From: Simonsiella muelleri ATCC 29453
GTDB lineage: Bacteria > Pseudomonadota > Gammaproteobacteria > Burkholderiales > Neisseriaceae
Length of the DNA: 64,000 nucleotides
Reading direction: 5' to 3'
NCBI RefSeq assembly: GCF_002951835.1
Contig: NZ_CP019448.1
Span: 2,356,001 to 2,420,000, forward strand
Below the pieces are notes generated by a model. That model saw only the letters and a program-made list of their open reading frames with translations. It did no database searches and was not told the DNA's origin. A program made the translations under genes and the position numbers. Of this stretch, positions 1 to 6,397 are shown one piece after another (positions within the stretch are counted from its first letter, which is position 1; every line of letters begins with the position of its first letter).

Positions 1-1
1 G

Positions 2-229
2 GTTGAACCCTTGATTACTTTGGGTAAAAAACCTTCTTTAGCTAACCGCCGTTTGGCATTTAACCGTACTCGCGACCGCGATGTAGTGGTAAAATTGTTT
101 GACGATTTAGGTGTGCGTTTTGCTAGCCGTAATGGTGGCTATATTCGCATTCTAAAGTGCGGTTTCCGCAAAGGCGACAATGCTCCTTTGGCATTGGTTG
201 AGTTGGTGGAGAAAAAAGACGCTGAATAA
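2..229 (+). CDS. rplQ: 50S ribosomal protein L17, C-terminal part (cut by window start)
   Basis: The reading frame is open from the first bases of the window and encodes the last ~75 residues of L17, with the family's TLANRR..RD segment and the GGYxRILKxGFRxGDNAP motif near the C-terminus. L17 is an assembly protein of the large ribosomal subunit and normally the last gene of the alpha operon, after rpoA. Here too it is followed by a strong hairpin terminator, so the operon ends here. The 5' end lies outside the window. Identity is secure; only the start is missing. Confidence 0.97.
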   Translation, partial: VEPLITLGKKPSLANRRLAFNRTRDRDVVVKLFDDLGVRFASRNGGYIRILKCGFRKGDNAPLALVELVEKKDAE

Positions 230-242
230 CCAGTGTTTTTAT

Positions 243-280
243 AAAAGCCGAATGATAGTCTTATCATTCGGCTTTTGTTT
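243..280 (+). terminator. Rho-independent terminator after rplQ
   Basis: A perfect 15-bp stem (243-257 with 262-276) closes a 4-nt loop and runs into TTTTGTTT. It ends the alpha-operon transcript. Confidence 0.92.
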
Positions 281-286
281 GCTATC

Positions 287-366
287 TGAAATCTTTGCAA
301 CGGTTTTAGTTATATATATTTTAATTTTTGGTTTTTGCTGAAAATAGGAGTTTTGCAAAGGTTTTA
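287..366. repeat. Short inverted-repeat element, GAAACCTTTGCA family (copy 1)
   Basis: About 80 bp bounded by TGAAATCTTTGCAA and its near inverse TTGCAAAGGTTTTA. The right end, read on the minus strand, matches the segment starting at 28042, so it belongs to a dispersed family (other members at 28042, 29813 and 54563). There is no coding capacity; it looks like a MITE or an IS remnant. Confidence 0.6.
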
Positions 367-368
367 GA

Positions 369-824
369 TTATCTAAAATGATTGAAATTGGGGATTGGAG
401 AGCCATAGCAAATCAGATTATAAATATTTTCTGATACAGTATTGGGTATAACATTCATGCTTTCAACTGCGTAACTAGGTGGTGTTATACTATGGATATG
501 GGTGCTACTTATAGGATATTGTGTTCCTGATAAGTCTGTATGTTTTGCATAGTAAAAAATTTGGTCTTTGCCTTGTATTAATTGGCTACCGCATGAAGCA
601 GAAAAATATATACGATGTACATTGTAGTATTTAGAACTTCTGTTAAGTTTTTTGGGTTTTGCATGTAAGAAAGTAATCCATGCAGAATTATTAGAAGTGA
701 TAACTCCCCATGCAACTACTCCTGGCTCTAAGAAAACTAAATGTTCGCCATAAGGGTAGGTTGGTTTATTTGCATATATATATGTTGAAAAGAAAAGAAG
801 TGAGATAAGTAATAATTTTTTCAT
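369..824 (-). CDS. Small secreted protein of unknown function
   Basis: 151 residues beginning with a clear signal peptide (MKKLL, a hydrophobic LLISLLFFSTYIY stretch, cleavage near YA-N at ~19). The mature part has two cysteines (in the SASCGS and LICYG segments) that could form a disulfide. The last third (PNTVSENIYNLIC) loosely recalls the end of surface-adhesin E type proteins, which is only an impression. It is transcribed away from the XRE regulator at 1054 across a 230-bp AT-rich gap. The same layout (secreted gene divergent from a paralogous XRE gene) recurs at 18.8-19.7 kb. Function unknown. Confidence 0.6.
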   Translation of the reverse strand: MKKLLLISLLFFSTYIYANKPTYPYGEHLVFLEPGVVAWGVITSNNSAWITFLHAKPKKLNRSSKYYNVHRIYFSASCGSQLIQGKDQIFYYAKHTDLSGTQYPISSTHIHSITPPSYAVESMNVIPNTVSENIYNLICYGSPIPNFNHFR

Positions 825-1053
825 AAAAATTCCTTATTAGATTTTAATGTTTAGAAAAATTTTGTTTGTGTTTAGGTAACTACCTACTAAAACTGGAATT
901 TTTTGTTTCATAACTATTTCCTATTTGGTTGCAATTCTTGAATTATGATATGCTAATTAAATCTTTTTTAACAGAAACTAATAGTATCTAAACCAACACT
1001 TTAACTGTCTAAAATCGCACTTTCAGGCAGCCTGAAAATTACGGAGTAATAAA

Positions 1054-1416
1054 ATGGAAGTTCATGACAAAATTCGTGTTATGCGCGAAATCAATCAATG
1101 GTCGCAAGAAGAAATGGCTGAAAAATTGGCTATGTCTGCTAATGGCTATGCAAAAATTGAACGTGGGCAAAGTAGTTTGAGTATTGATAAATTAAAACAA
1201 ATTGCACAAATTTTTAATATTGATATGGTTGATTTATTGGCGAACCAAGATAAAACATTTTTCTTTTCCATTGGCGACCATACAAATAGCCATAATGTGA
1301 ATCAAGCGGATAAATTTCAAATGCTACTTGAAGCAAAAGATGAGTTATTGAAACAAAAAGACAATGAAATTGTTGCATTGAAAGAAATTATTGCTTTATT
1401 AAAAGAGAAACTGTGA
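1054..1416 (+). CDS. XRE-family HTH regulator with C-terminal coiled coil
   Basis: 120 residues. Residues ~5-62 form a Cro/C1-type helix-turn-helix (IRxxREINQWSQEEMA, recognition-helix region ANGYAKIERG, then LKQIAQIFNID). Residues ~85-120 are a heptad-like Lys/Glu/Leu coiled coil that probably drives dimerisation. A GGAG ribosome site lies 9 nt before ATG and an uptake sequence (1025-1036) just upstream. It is paralogous to the protein at 19250 across both the HTH and the coiled coil. The divergent secreted gene at 369-824 is the obvious candidate target, by position only. Confidence 0.8.
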   Translation: MEVHDKIRVMREINQWSQEEMAEKLAMSANGYAKIERGQSSLSIDKLKQIAQIFNIDMVDLLANQDKTFFFSIGDHTNSHNVNQADKFQMLLEAKDELLKQKDNEIVALKEIIALLKEKL

Positions 1417-1481
1417 AAATAATCTTCAAAGCAGCCTGAAACCAAAAAATCCACATTGGCATTTGAAATAAAAAGTTTTTC

Positions 1482-1511
1482 TTGAATTTTTTTTTGAAAA
1501 TGTGTTATAGT
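1482..1511 (+). promoter_or_regulatory. Sigma-70 promoter of the rplC operon
   Basis: TTGAAT (1482-1487), an 18-nt spacer and TATAGT (1506-1511), the latter preceded by TG to make an extended -10. Transcription would start near 1518, at the foot of the hairpin at 1516-1537. Confidence 0.7.
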
Positions 1512-1515
1512 AGTG

Positions 1516-1545
1516 GACTTGGCATACGTGCCAAGTCTCTTTTTA
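1516..1545 (+). promoter_or_regulatory. Leader hairpin with UACG loop, possible attenuator of the ribosomal operon
   Basis: A perfect 9-bp stem (1516-1524 with 1529-1537) closes a UACG tetraloop and is followed by TCTTTTTA. It sits within the first nucleotides of the predicted rplC transcript. It has the form of an intrinsic terminator or a 5' stabilising hairpin. Attenuation is an inference. Confidence 0.55.
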
Positions 1546-1599
1546 TGTCCACAAGATTACTCAATCGTAAGTAATCCCTTAAATTACAAGGAAATAATC

Positions 1600-2247
1600 A
1601 TGACTTTAGGTCTGGTTGGACGCAAAGTTGGTATGACTCGTATCTTTACTGAGCAGGGTGAGTCTATCCCTGTAACGGTGTTGGAGATGTCTACTAATCG
1701 CGTTACCCAAGTAAAATCCAAAGAAACTGACGGTTATACTGCCGTTCAGGTAACCTTTGGTGAGAAAAAAGCGAATCGTGTTACGAAACCCGAAGCTGGT
1801 CATTTTGCGAAAGCAGGTGTGGAAGCTGGTCGTGGTTTGCATGAATTTGTTGTCTCTGAAGAAAAAGCCGCTGAATTGAAAGCTGGTAACGTTTTGACTG
1901 TTGAACTGTTCCAAGCAGGGCAATTGGTTGATGTTACTGGTACATCAAAAGGTAAAGGCTTCTCTGGTACGATTAAACGTCACAACTTTGGCGCACAACG
2001 TACATCTCATGGTAACTCTCGTTCGCACCGTGTTCCAGGTTCTATCGGTATGGCACAAGACCCAGGTCGTGTGTTTCCAGGTAAACGCATGGCTGGTCAG
2101 TATGGTAATACTAAATCTACTGTTCAGCATTTGGAAATCGTTCGCGTTGATGTGGAGCGTAACTTGTTGTTGGTTAAAGGTGCTGTTCCTGGCTCTGTAA
2201 ACAGCGACGTGGTTGTTTGCCATAGCGTTAAGAAAGCAGGTGCGTAA
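1600..2247 (+). CDS. rplC: 50S ribosomal protein L3
   Basis: 215 residues beginning MTLGLVGRKVGMTRIF, the canonical L3 N-terminus, with the central loop (FSGTIKRHNF ... SHGNSRSHRVPGSIG) that reaches the peptidyl transferase centre. I chose the ATG at 1600 because AAGGAA lies 6 nt upstream; a longer in-frame reading begins inside the leader hairpin. L3 nucleates large-subunit assembly. It is the first gene of this transcript: rpsJ (S10), which usually heads the operon, is not directly upstream. Its stop overlaps the rplD start by one base (TAATG). Confidence 0.97.
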   Translation: MTLGLVGRKVGMTRIFTEQGESIPVTVLEMSTNRVTQVKSKETDGYTAVQVTFGEKKANRVTKPEAGHFAKAGVEAGRGLHEFVVSEEKAAELKAGNVLTVELFQAGQLVDVTGTSKGKGFSGTIKRHNFGAQRTSHGNSRSHRVPGSIGMAQDPGRVFPGKRMAGQYGNTKSTVQHLEIVRVDVERNLLLVKGAVPGSVNSDVVVCHSVKKAGA

Positions 2248-2867
2248 TGGAATTGAAACTGATTAATGCACAAGGTCAAGTTTCAGGCAGCGTTGCTGGT
2301 TCTGATGCCTTGTTTGCACGTGAATACAATGAAGCGTTGGTTCATCAATTAGTAACGGCTTATTTGGCAAATGCTCGTTCGGGTAATCGTGCTCAAAAAA
2401 CTCGTGCTGAAGTGAAGCACTCTACAAAAAAACCTTGGCGTCAAAAAGGCACAGGTCGTGCGCGTTCAGGTATGACTTCGTCTCCATTGTGGCGTAAAGG
2501 TGGTCGCGCATTCCCGAATAAACCTGACGAAAATTTTACCCAAAAAGTGAACCGCAAAATGTACCGCGCTGGTATGGCAACAATTTTGTCTCAGTTGGTA
2601 CGCGATGAGCGTTTATTTGTGATTGAAAACTTGTCCGCAGCAACGCCTAAAACTAAAGAATTTGCTGACCAAGTGAAAAATTTGGGTTTAGAGCAAGTGT
2701 TGTTCATCACGAAACAGTTAGATGAAAACGTATATTTGTCTTCACGCAATTTGCCAAATGTATTGGTTTTGGAAGCAACTCAGGCTGACCCTTACAGCTT
2801 GTTACGCTACAAAAAAGTCGTGTTGACTAAAGAAGCGGTTGCACAATTAGAGGAGCAATGGGTATGA
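2247..2867 (+). CDS. rplD: 50S ribosomal protein L4
   Basis: 206 residues (E. coli 201). It has the NARSGNRAQKTRAEVKHSTKKPWRQKGTGRARSG-type extended loop (residues ~44-75) that lines the exit tunnel. In enterobacteria L4 also represses its own operon through the S10 leader. Here the operon has a different, short leader with a hairpin, so the same control cannot be assumed. It is coupled to rplC by a 1-nt overlap and to rplW by an ATGA overlap. Confidence 0.97.
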   Translation: MELKLINAQGQVSGSVAGSDALFAREYNEALVHQLVTAYLANARSGNRAQKTRAEVKHSTKKPWRQKGTGRARSGMTSSPLWRKGGRAFPNKPDENFTQKVNRKMYRAGMATILSQLVRDERLFVIENLSAATPKTKEFADQVKNLGLEQVLFITKQLDENVYLSSRNLPNVLVLEATQADPYSLLRYKKVVLTKEAVAQLEEQWV

Positions 2868-3178
2868 ATCAAGAGCGTTTGTTAAAAGTGATTTTAGCCC
2901 CTGTTGTTTCAGAAAAAAGCAATATGCTGGCTGAAAAACGCAACCAAATGGTTTTCAAAGTGCTGAAAGATGCAACTAAAATTGAAATTAAAGCTGCTGT
3001 TGAACAGTTGTTTAATGTGCAAGTTGCTTCTGTAACGACTACCACCACAAAAGGTAAAACCAAACGTTTTGGTCGTACCATCGGTCGTCGCAGCGATGTA
3101 AAAAAAGCCTATGTGAGCTTGGCTGCTGGTCAAGAGCTGGATTTGGAAGCAGCCGCTGCCGCTGCAGATAAGGAATAA
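2864..3178 (+). CDS. rplW: 50S ribosomal protein L23
   Basis: 104 residues starting MNQERLLKVILAPVVSEKS. The ATG at 2864 overlaps the rplD stop (ATGA) and has AGAGGAG about 8 nt upstream; the alternative ATG at 2858 would lie only 2 nt from that site. L23 sits at the tunnel exit and docks SRP and trigger factor. The C-terminus carries an unusual Ala-rich tail (AAAAAAADKE-like). Confidence 0.95.
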   Translation: MNQERLLKVILAPVVSEKSNMLAEKRNQMVFKVLKDATKIEIKAAVEQLFNVQVASVTTTTTKGKTKRFGRTIGRRSDVKKAYVSLAAGQELDLEAAAAAADKE

Positions 3179-3180
3179 GC

Positions 3181-4014
3181 ATGGCTATCGTAAAAATGAA
3201 ACCGACCTCTGCTGGTCGTCGTGGCATGGTTCGCGTCGTAACAGAAGGTCTGTACAAAGGCGCAGCTTATGCTCCTTTGTTGGAAAAGAAAAATTCTACT
3301 GCTGGTCGCAACAATAACGGTCATATCACGACTCGTCATAAAGGTGGTGGTCATAAACATCACTACCGCGTTGTGGATTTTAAACGTAACAAAGATGGTA
3401 TCCCAGCAAAAGTAGAACGTATTGAGTATGACCCTAACCGTACTGCACACATTGCTTTATTGTGCTACGTAGATGGTGAACGTCGCTACATTATTGCTCC
3501 ACGTGGTATTCAAGCAGGTGCTGTATTGGTGTCTGGTTCGGAAGCTGCGATTAAGGTGGGTAACACTTTGCCAATCCGTAATATCCCAGTGGGTACGACC
3601 ATTCATTGTATTGAAATGAAACCAGGTAAAGGTGCGCAAATTGCTCGTTCTGCAGGTGCTTCTGCAGTGTTATTGGCAAAAGAGGGTACTTACGCACAAG
3701 TTCGTTTACGTTCTGGTGAAGTTCGCCGCATTCACGTTGATTGCCGCGCAACCATTGGTGAAGTAGGTAACGAAGAACAAAGCCTTAAAAAAATTGGTAA
3801 AGCTGGTGCTAATCGCTGGCGTGGCATTCGCCCAACCGTACGCGGTGTGGTAATGAACCCAGTAGATCACCCACATGGTGGTGGTGAAGGTCGCACAGGT
3901 GAAGCTCGCGAACCTGTTAGCCCATGGGGTACACCTGCGAAAGGTTACCGTACTCGTAACAACAAACGCACGGATAATATGATTGTTCGTCGTCGTTACT
4001 CTAACAAAGGTTAA
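3181..4014 (+). CDS. rplB: 50S ribosomal protein L2
   Basis: 277 residues (typical 273-277). It contains the HKGGGHKHHYR basic segment (residues ~53-63) and the C-terminal GVVMNPVDHPHGGGEGRTG signature whose histidine region is needed for peptidyl transferase assembly. It follows rplW after 2 nt and precedes rpsS by 5 nt. Fully conventional. Confidence 0.98.
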   Translation: MAIVKMKPTSAGRRGMVRVVTEGLYKGAAYAPLLEKKNSTAGRNNNGHITTRHKGGGHKHHYRVVDFKRNKDGIPAKVERIEYDPNRTAHIALLCYVDGERRYIIAPRGIQAGAVLVSGSEAAIKVGNTLPIRNIPVGTTIHCIEMKPGKGAQIARSAGASAVLLAKEGTYAQVRLRSGEVRRIHVDCRATIGEVGNEEQSLKKIGKAGANRWRGIRPTVRGVVMNPVDHPHGGGEGRTGEAREPVSPWGTPAKGYRTRNNKRTDNMIVRRRYSNKG

Positions 4015-4019
4015 TTAAT

Positions 4020-4298
4020 ATGGCTCGTTCATTGAAAAAAGGTCCATACGTTGACCTGCACTTGTTGAAGAAAGTAGATGCGGCTCGTGCTACAAACGAC
4101 AAACGTCCAATTAAAACTTGGTCTCGCCGTTCTACTATTTTGCCTGATTTTATCGGCTTAACCATCGCTGTACATAATGGTCGTACGCATGTGCCTGTGT
4201 TCATCAGTGATAACATGGTTGGTCACAAATTGGGTGAATTCTCATTGACTCGTACCTTTAAAGGTCATTTAGCTGATAAAAAAGCTAAGAAAAAATAA
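4020..4298 (+). CDS. rpsS: 30S ribosomal protein S19
   Basis: 92 residues, MARSLKKGPYVD start and the GHKLGEFSLTRTFKGH C-terminal signature. S19 is in the small-subunit head with S13. It is in the conserved order rplB-rpsS-rplV. Confidence 0.97.
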   Translation: MARSLKKGPYVDLHLLKKVDAARATNDKRPIKTWSRRSTILPDFIGLTIAVHNGRTHVPVFISDNMVGHKLGEFSLTRTFKGHLADKKAKKK

Positions 4299-4306
4299 GG
4301 TGAAAT

Positions 4307-4636
4307 ATGAGAGTATCTGCACAACATAATAATGCCCGTATCTCTGCTCAAAAAGCTCGTTTAGTAGCAGATATGATTCGTGGTAAAGACGTTGCCCAAG
4401 CTCTGAATATCTTGGCATTCAGCCCTAAAAAAGGCGCGGAATTGATTAAGAAAGTTTTGGAGTCTGCTATTGCCAATGCTGAGCACAACAATGGTGCTGA
4501 CATTGATGAGTTGAAAGTCGTAACGATTTTTGTGGATAAAGGTCCTAGCCTGAAACGTTTCCAAGCTCGTGCAAAAGGTCGCGGTAACCGCATTGAAAAA
4601 CAAACTTGCCACATTAACGTGGTGGTAGGCAACTAA
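4307..4636 (+). CDS. rplV: 50S ribosomal protein L22
   Basis: 109 residues (E. coli 110). The AQKARLVADMIRGK N-terminal helix and the long beta-hairpin (KRFQARAKGRGNRIEKQT, residues ~82-99) that lines the exit tunnel are present. This hairpin is where macrolide-resistance changes arise in other bacteria; no insertion or deletion is obvious. AAGGTGA precedes the start. Confidence 0.97.
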   Translation: MRVSAQHNNARISAQKARLVADMIRGKDVAQALNILAFSPKKGAELIKKVLESAIANAEHNNGADIDELKVVTIFVDKGPSLKRFQARAKGRGNRIEKQTCHINVVVGN

Positions 4637-4645
4637 GGAATAACC

Positions 4646-5347
4646 ATGGGACAAAAAATCCATCCAGTTGGTTTCCGACTGGCTGTCAATAAAGACTGGT
4701 CTTCAAAATGGTTTGCGAAAAGTACCGAGTTTGCCGCCGTTTTGAAACAAGATATTGATGTACGCGAATATTTAAGTAAACGTTTGGCTAACGCATCAGT
4801 TGGTCGCGTTGTGATTGAGCGTCCTGCCAAATCTGCTCGCATCACCATTCACACAGCTCGTCCAGGTGTGGTCATCGGTCAAAAAGGCGCAGACATTGAA
4901 GTCTTGAAACGCGATTTAGAGAAATTGTTGGGCGTGGCTGTACACGTGAATATTGAAGAAATCCGTAAACCAGAATTAGACGCACAATTGATTGCAGATG
5001 GCATCGCGCAACAATTGGAAAAACGCGTACAATTTCGCCGTGCTATGAAACGTGCTATGCAAAACGCAATGCGTGCTGGCGCAAAAGGCATCAAAATCAT
5101 GACTTCTGGTCGTTTGAATGGTGCGGATATTGCGCGTAGTGAATGGTATCGTGAGGGTCGTGTACCATTGCATACTTTGCGTGCTGATGTAGATTATGCT
5201 ACCAGTGAAGCCTTGACTACTTATGGTATCATCGGCTTGAAAGTGTGGGTATATAAAGGCGAAATGGGTCAAGTTCAGGCGCAACCTGAACAACGCGAAA
5301 ATCGCCGTAATAACAGAAAAGGAGGTCGCAATGCTGCAGCCAACTAG
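4646..5347 (+). CDS. rpsC: 30S ribosomal protein S3
   Basis: 233 residues beginning MGQKIHPVGFRL. The KH domain (residues ~38-106) has its VIGQKGADIE loop; the C-terminal domain carries the SGRLNGADIARSEWYREGRVPLHTL segment. S3 lines the mRNA entry channel. The last 17 nt overlap the start of rplP. Confidence 0.97.
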   Translation: MGQKIHPVGFRLAVNKDWSSKWFAKSTEFAAVLKQDIDVREYLSKRLANASVGRVVIERPAKSARITIHTARPGVVIGQKGADIEVLKRDLEKLLGVAVHVNIEEIRKPELDAQLIADGIAQQLEKRVQFRRAMKRAMQNAMRAGAKGIKIMTSGRLNGADIARSEWYREGRVPLHTLRADVDYATSEALTTYGIIGLKVWVYKGEMGQVQAQPEQRENRRNNRKGGRNAAAN

Positions 5348-5747
5348 ACTGAAATACCGCAAACAACATAAAGGTCGCAATACAGGCGTAGCTACTCGTG
5401 GCAACACCGTAAGCTTCGGCGATTTCGGCTTAAAAGCAGTGGCACGCGGTCGTTTGACAGCACGTCAAATTGAAGCAGCGCGTCGTGCCATGACGCGCCA
5501 TATTAAACGTGGTGGTCGCATTTGGATTCGCGTATTCCCAGATAAACCAATTACCGAAAAACCAATCCAAGTACGTATGGGTGGCGGTAAAGGTAACGTA
5601 GAGTACTATGTTGCTGAAATTCAACCAGGCAAAGTACTGTACGAAATGGACGGCGTTAATGAATCATTAGCACGCGAAGCCTTTGCATTGGCAGCAGCTA
5701 AATTGCCAATCGCAACCACGTTTGTAACTAGACAGGTGGGTAAATAA
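5331..5747 (+). CDS. rplP: 50S ribosomal protein L16
   Basis: 138 residues, MLQPTRLKYRKQHKGRN start, with the IRVFPDKPITEKP and MGGGKGNVEYYVAEI signatures. The start overlaps rpsC by 17 nt, but an ideal AAGGAGGT ribosome site 5 nt before this ATG settles it. L16 sits at the A site and organises tRNA accommodation. Confidence 0.97.
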   Translation: MLQPTRLKYRKQHKGRNTGVATRGNTVSFGDFGLKAVARGRLTARQIEAARRAMTRHIKRGGRIWIRVFPDKPITEKPIQVRMGGGKGNVEYYVAEIQPGKVLYEMDGVNESLAREAFALAAAKLPIATTFVTRQVGK

Positions 5748-5938
5748 TGAAAGCCAATGAATTGAAAGAAAAATCAGTTGAACAACTGAACGAAGTTTTA
5801 GTTGATTTGCTGAAACAACAATTCGGTCTGCGTATGCAGCACGCTACTGGTCAGTTGGGTAAAACCAGCGAGATCAAGCAAGTGCGCCGCGATATTGCTC
5901 GTGTGAAAACTGTCATCGCTGAAAAAGGTACTAAGTAA
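5747..5938 (+). CDS. rpmC: 50S ribosomal protein L29
   Basis: 63 residues, MKANELKEKS start and the LRMQHATGQL..SEIKQVRRDIARVKT helical hairpin of L29. It overlaps rplP and rpsQ by 1 nt on each side (TAATG junctions), a translational coupling typical of this operon. Confidence 0.96.
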   Translation: MKANELKEKSVEQLNEVLVDLLKQQFGLRMQHATGQLGKTSEIKQVRRDIARVKTVIAEKGTK

Positions 5939-6201
5939 TGAACACTCAGAAAACCGTTCGCACTCTGCAAGGCAAAGTGGTAAGCGACAAAATGGACAAA
6001 ACCGTAACCGTATTGGTTGAACGCAAAGTCAAGCACCCTTTGTATGGCAAAATTGTCAGCCGCTCTACTAAAATCCACGCTCATGATGAGCAAAACCAGT
6101 ATGGTGTTGGCGATGTAGTCGTGATTCAAGAATCACGCCCATTGTCTAAAACCAAAGCTTGGGTGGTAAAAGAGTTAGTAGAAAAAGCACGCACTATCTA
6201 A
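5938..6201 (+). CDS. rpsQ: 30S ribosomal protein S17
   Basis: 87 residues with the RTLQGKVVSDKMDKTVTVLVER OB-fold start and the GDVVVIQESRPLSKTKAW C-terminal signature. In most bacteria rplN (L14) and the spc operon follow. Here a terminator follows at once and then secA, so the operon ends at S17. Confidence 0.97.
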   Translation: MNTQKTVRTLQGKVVSDKMDKTVTVLVERKVKHPLYGKIVSRSTKIHAHDEQNQYGVGDVVVIQESRPLSKTKAWVVKELVEKARTI

Positions 6202-6222
6202 TTTTGTTGTATTAATTTAAAG

Positions 6223-6260
6223 AAACGAAGTTTACAAATTGATGTAAACTTCGTTTTTTT
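6223..6260 (+). terminator. Terminator after rpsQ
   Basis: A perfect 14-bp stem (6223-6236 with 6243-6256), 6-nt loop and a run of T. It shows that the ribosomal operon really ends after S17. Confidence 0.93.
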
Positions 6261-6397
6261 ATTTTCATGCTGCCTGAAAACATTCTCCCACTTTAAAAAC
6301 CACACAATCAACCCCATTTATGTAGCCACTTCGCAATCTAAACAAGGCTTGTGATAAAATTCAGACAATTTGCCTGTATAACTAAGGATACCTACTA

